Below, piece after piece: positions 50,613 through 50,753 of a stretch of DNA of 50,753 bases. Position 1 is the first letter of the stretch. Each line of letters starts with the position of its first letter. Under the pieces are notes generated by a model, which saw only the letters and a program-made list of their open reading frames with translations, made no database searches and was not told the DNA's origin. Position numbers and translations under genes: made by a program. Location: NCBI GenBank assembly GCA_020249435.1, contig JADCFQ010000052.1, forward strand, positions 1 through 50,753, written 5' to 3'. This stretch comes from Roseomonas sp. GTDB taxonomy: Bacteria > Pseudomonadota > Alphaproteobacteria > Acetobacterales > Acetobacteraceae.

Positions 50613-50753
50613 TCTAACAGGCTGCTGAAATTCGTAGCCTGATTTGCGTATTTATGATTCACTGTCGTTGCATTTGGTCGAGGTTGCGATGCGTGGCAAT
50701 GACGCGGTGGCTGGTTCCCTGTTCAGCTATGTTGATCTTGAAAAGCGGGTGCG
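50613..50753 (+). mobile_element. IS5-like insertion sequence, 5' end (cut by window edge)
   Basis: The element begins TCTAACAGGCTGCTGAAATT, shared with the decayed copy at 34367 and, inverted, with the left edge of the window. It holds a 76-base leader and the first 21 codons of a transposase, then runs off the window. Confidence 0.8.
50689..50753 (+). CDS. IS5-like transposase, N-terminal fragment (runs off the window)
   Basis: The ATG at 50689 opens MRGNDAVAGSLFSYVDLEKR, identical to the fragment at 66-1 on the other strand. Only 21 codons are in the window. It is probably an intact element elsewhere, since the visible part shows no stops. Confidence 0.75.
   Translation, partial: MRGNDAVAGSLFSYVDLEKRV

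Noticed and set aside
1-50753. A 50-kb composite transposon flanked by the two IS copies
   Set aside because: The interior holds core genes (rib, glyA, thiL, cca, tRNA-Leu) in normal alphaproteobacterial order, so a contig broken at repeats is far more likely.

Overview
The window is a high-GC, gene-dense bacterial stretch that looks alphaproteobacterial, most likely Acetobacteraceae (Roseomonas-like). The evidence is gene content rather than a computed phylogeny: the glyA-nrdR-ribD-ribE-ribB-ribH-nusB-thiL order, a TrcR/DUF1013 regulator next to a DUF1192 protein, DUF1491, DUF1285, DUF6111 and DUF3830 families, and a Bug-type solute receptor beside a CaiB-type CoA-transferase. Both window ends lie inside the same insertion sequence in opposite orientation, with near-identical sequence for about 140 bases. 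The window is therefore probably one assembly contig that stopped at two IS copies.

Layout. Positions 1-140 are an IS5-like end, followed by a flavin reductase-like gene (299-931). Positions 938-8755 hold a tight leftward operon, lipB-rpiB-glyA-nrdR-ribD-ribE-ribBX-ribH-nusB-thiL, mostly joined by ATGA overlaps. It makes lipoyl groups, one-carbon units, riboflavin and thiamine diphosphate, and it carries the NrdR and NusB regulators. A tRNA-Leu(GAG) with a good promoter and maeB (malic enzyme fused to a phosphotransacetylase-like domain) lie on the other side. Positions 11292-16770 hold an MgtC-like membrane protein, a VWA protein with a membrane J-domain partner, an EamA exporter, an alpha/beta hydrolase, DUF1491, and a V4R/NIPSNAP pair. 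Positions 16781-19789 are a patchwork with different base composition: a tautomerase and divergent LysR regulator, gene fragments, an FMN-binding flavoprotein, and a lipoprotein fragment fused in frame to an IS630 transposase start.

Positions 19895-24475 encode a MoxR / DUF58 / BatA-DUF4159 cluster. A rightward run follows (DUF1285, Nudix CoA pyrophosphatase, DUF6111, CCA-adding enzyme). Next come a GlcD-type flavin dehydrogenase, a histidinol dehydrogenase paralogue with an SDR, a short BLUF blue-light sensor, an FkbM methyltransferase, and the divergent EpmA/EpmB pair that modifies elongation factor P. A decayed IS5-like copy (34367-34845) precedes a nucleotidyltransferase / amidase / DjlA-like run, an amidase-signature hydrolase, a methyltransferase, a CnbZ-like protein and a Gfo/Idh oxidoreductase.

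Positions 41315-44488 form a small catabolic locus: CoA-transferase, Bug receptor, and a divergent HMG-CoA-lyase-like enzyme. The right end has a DbpA-type RNA helicase, DUF3830, a small heat-shock gene with a ROSE-like RNA thermometer in its leader, DUF1192/TrcR around a clear promoter, a calcium-binding repeat protein with an alternating 18-19-residue repeat, and the second IS end.

The most interesting items are the probable RNA thermometer (47733-47758), the stand-alone BLUF sensor, the RibB fusion whose GTP-cyclohydrolase half has lost its zinc cysteines, the alternating-repeat RTX-like protein, a dispersed palindromic repeat present three times, and the 16.8-19.9 kb scar region. I found no complete new defence or secretion system.
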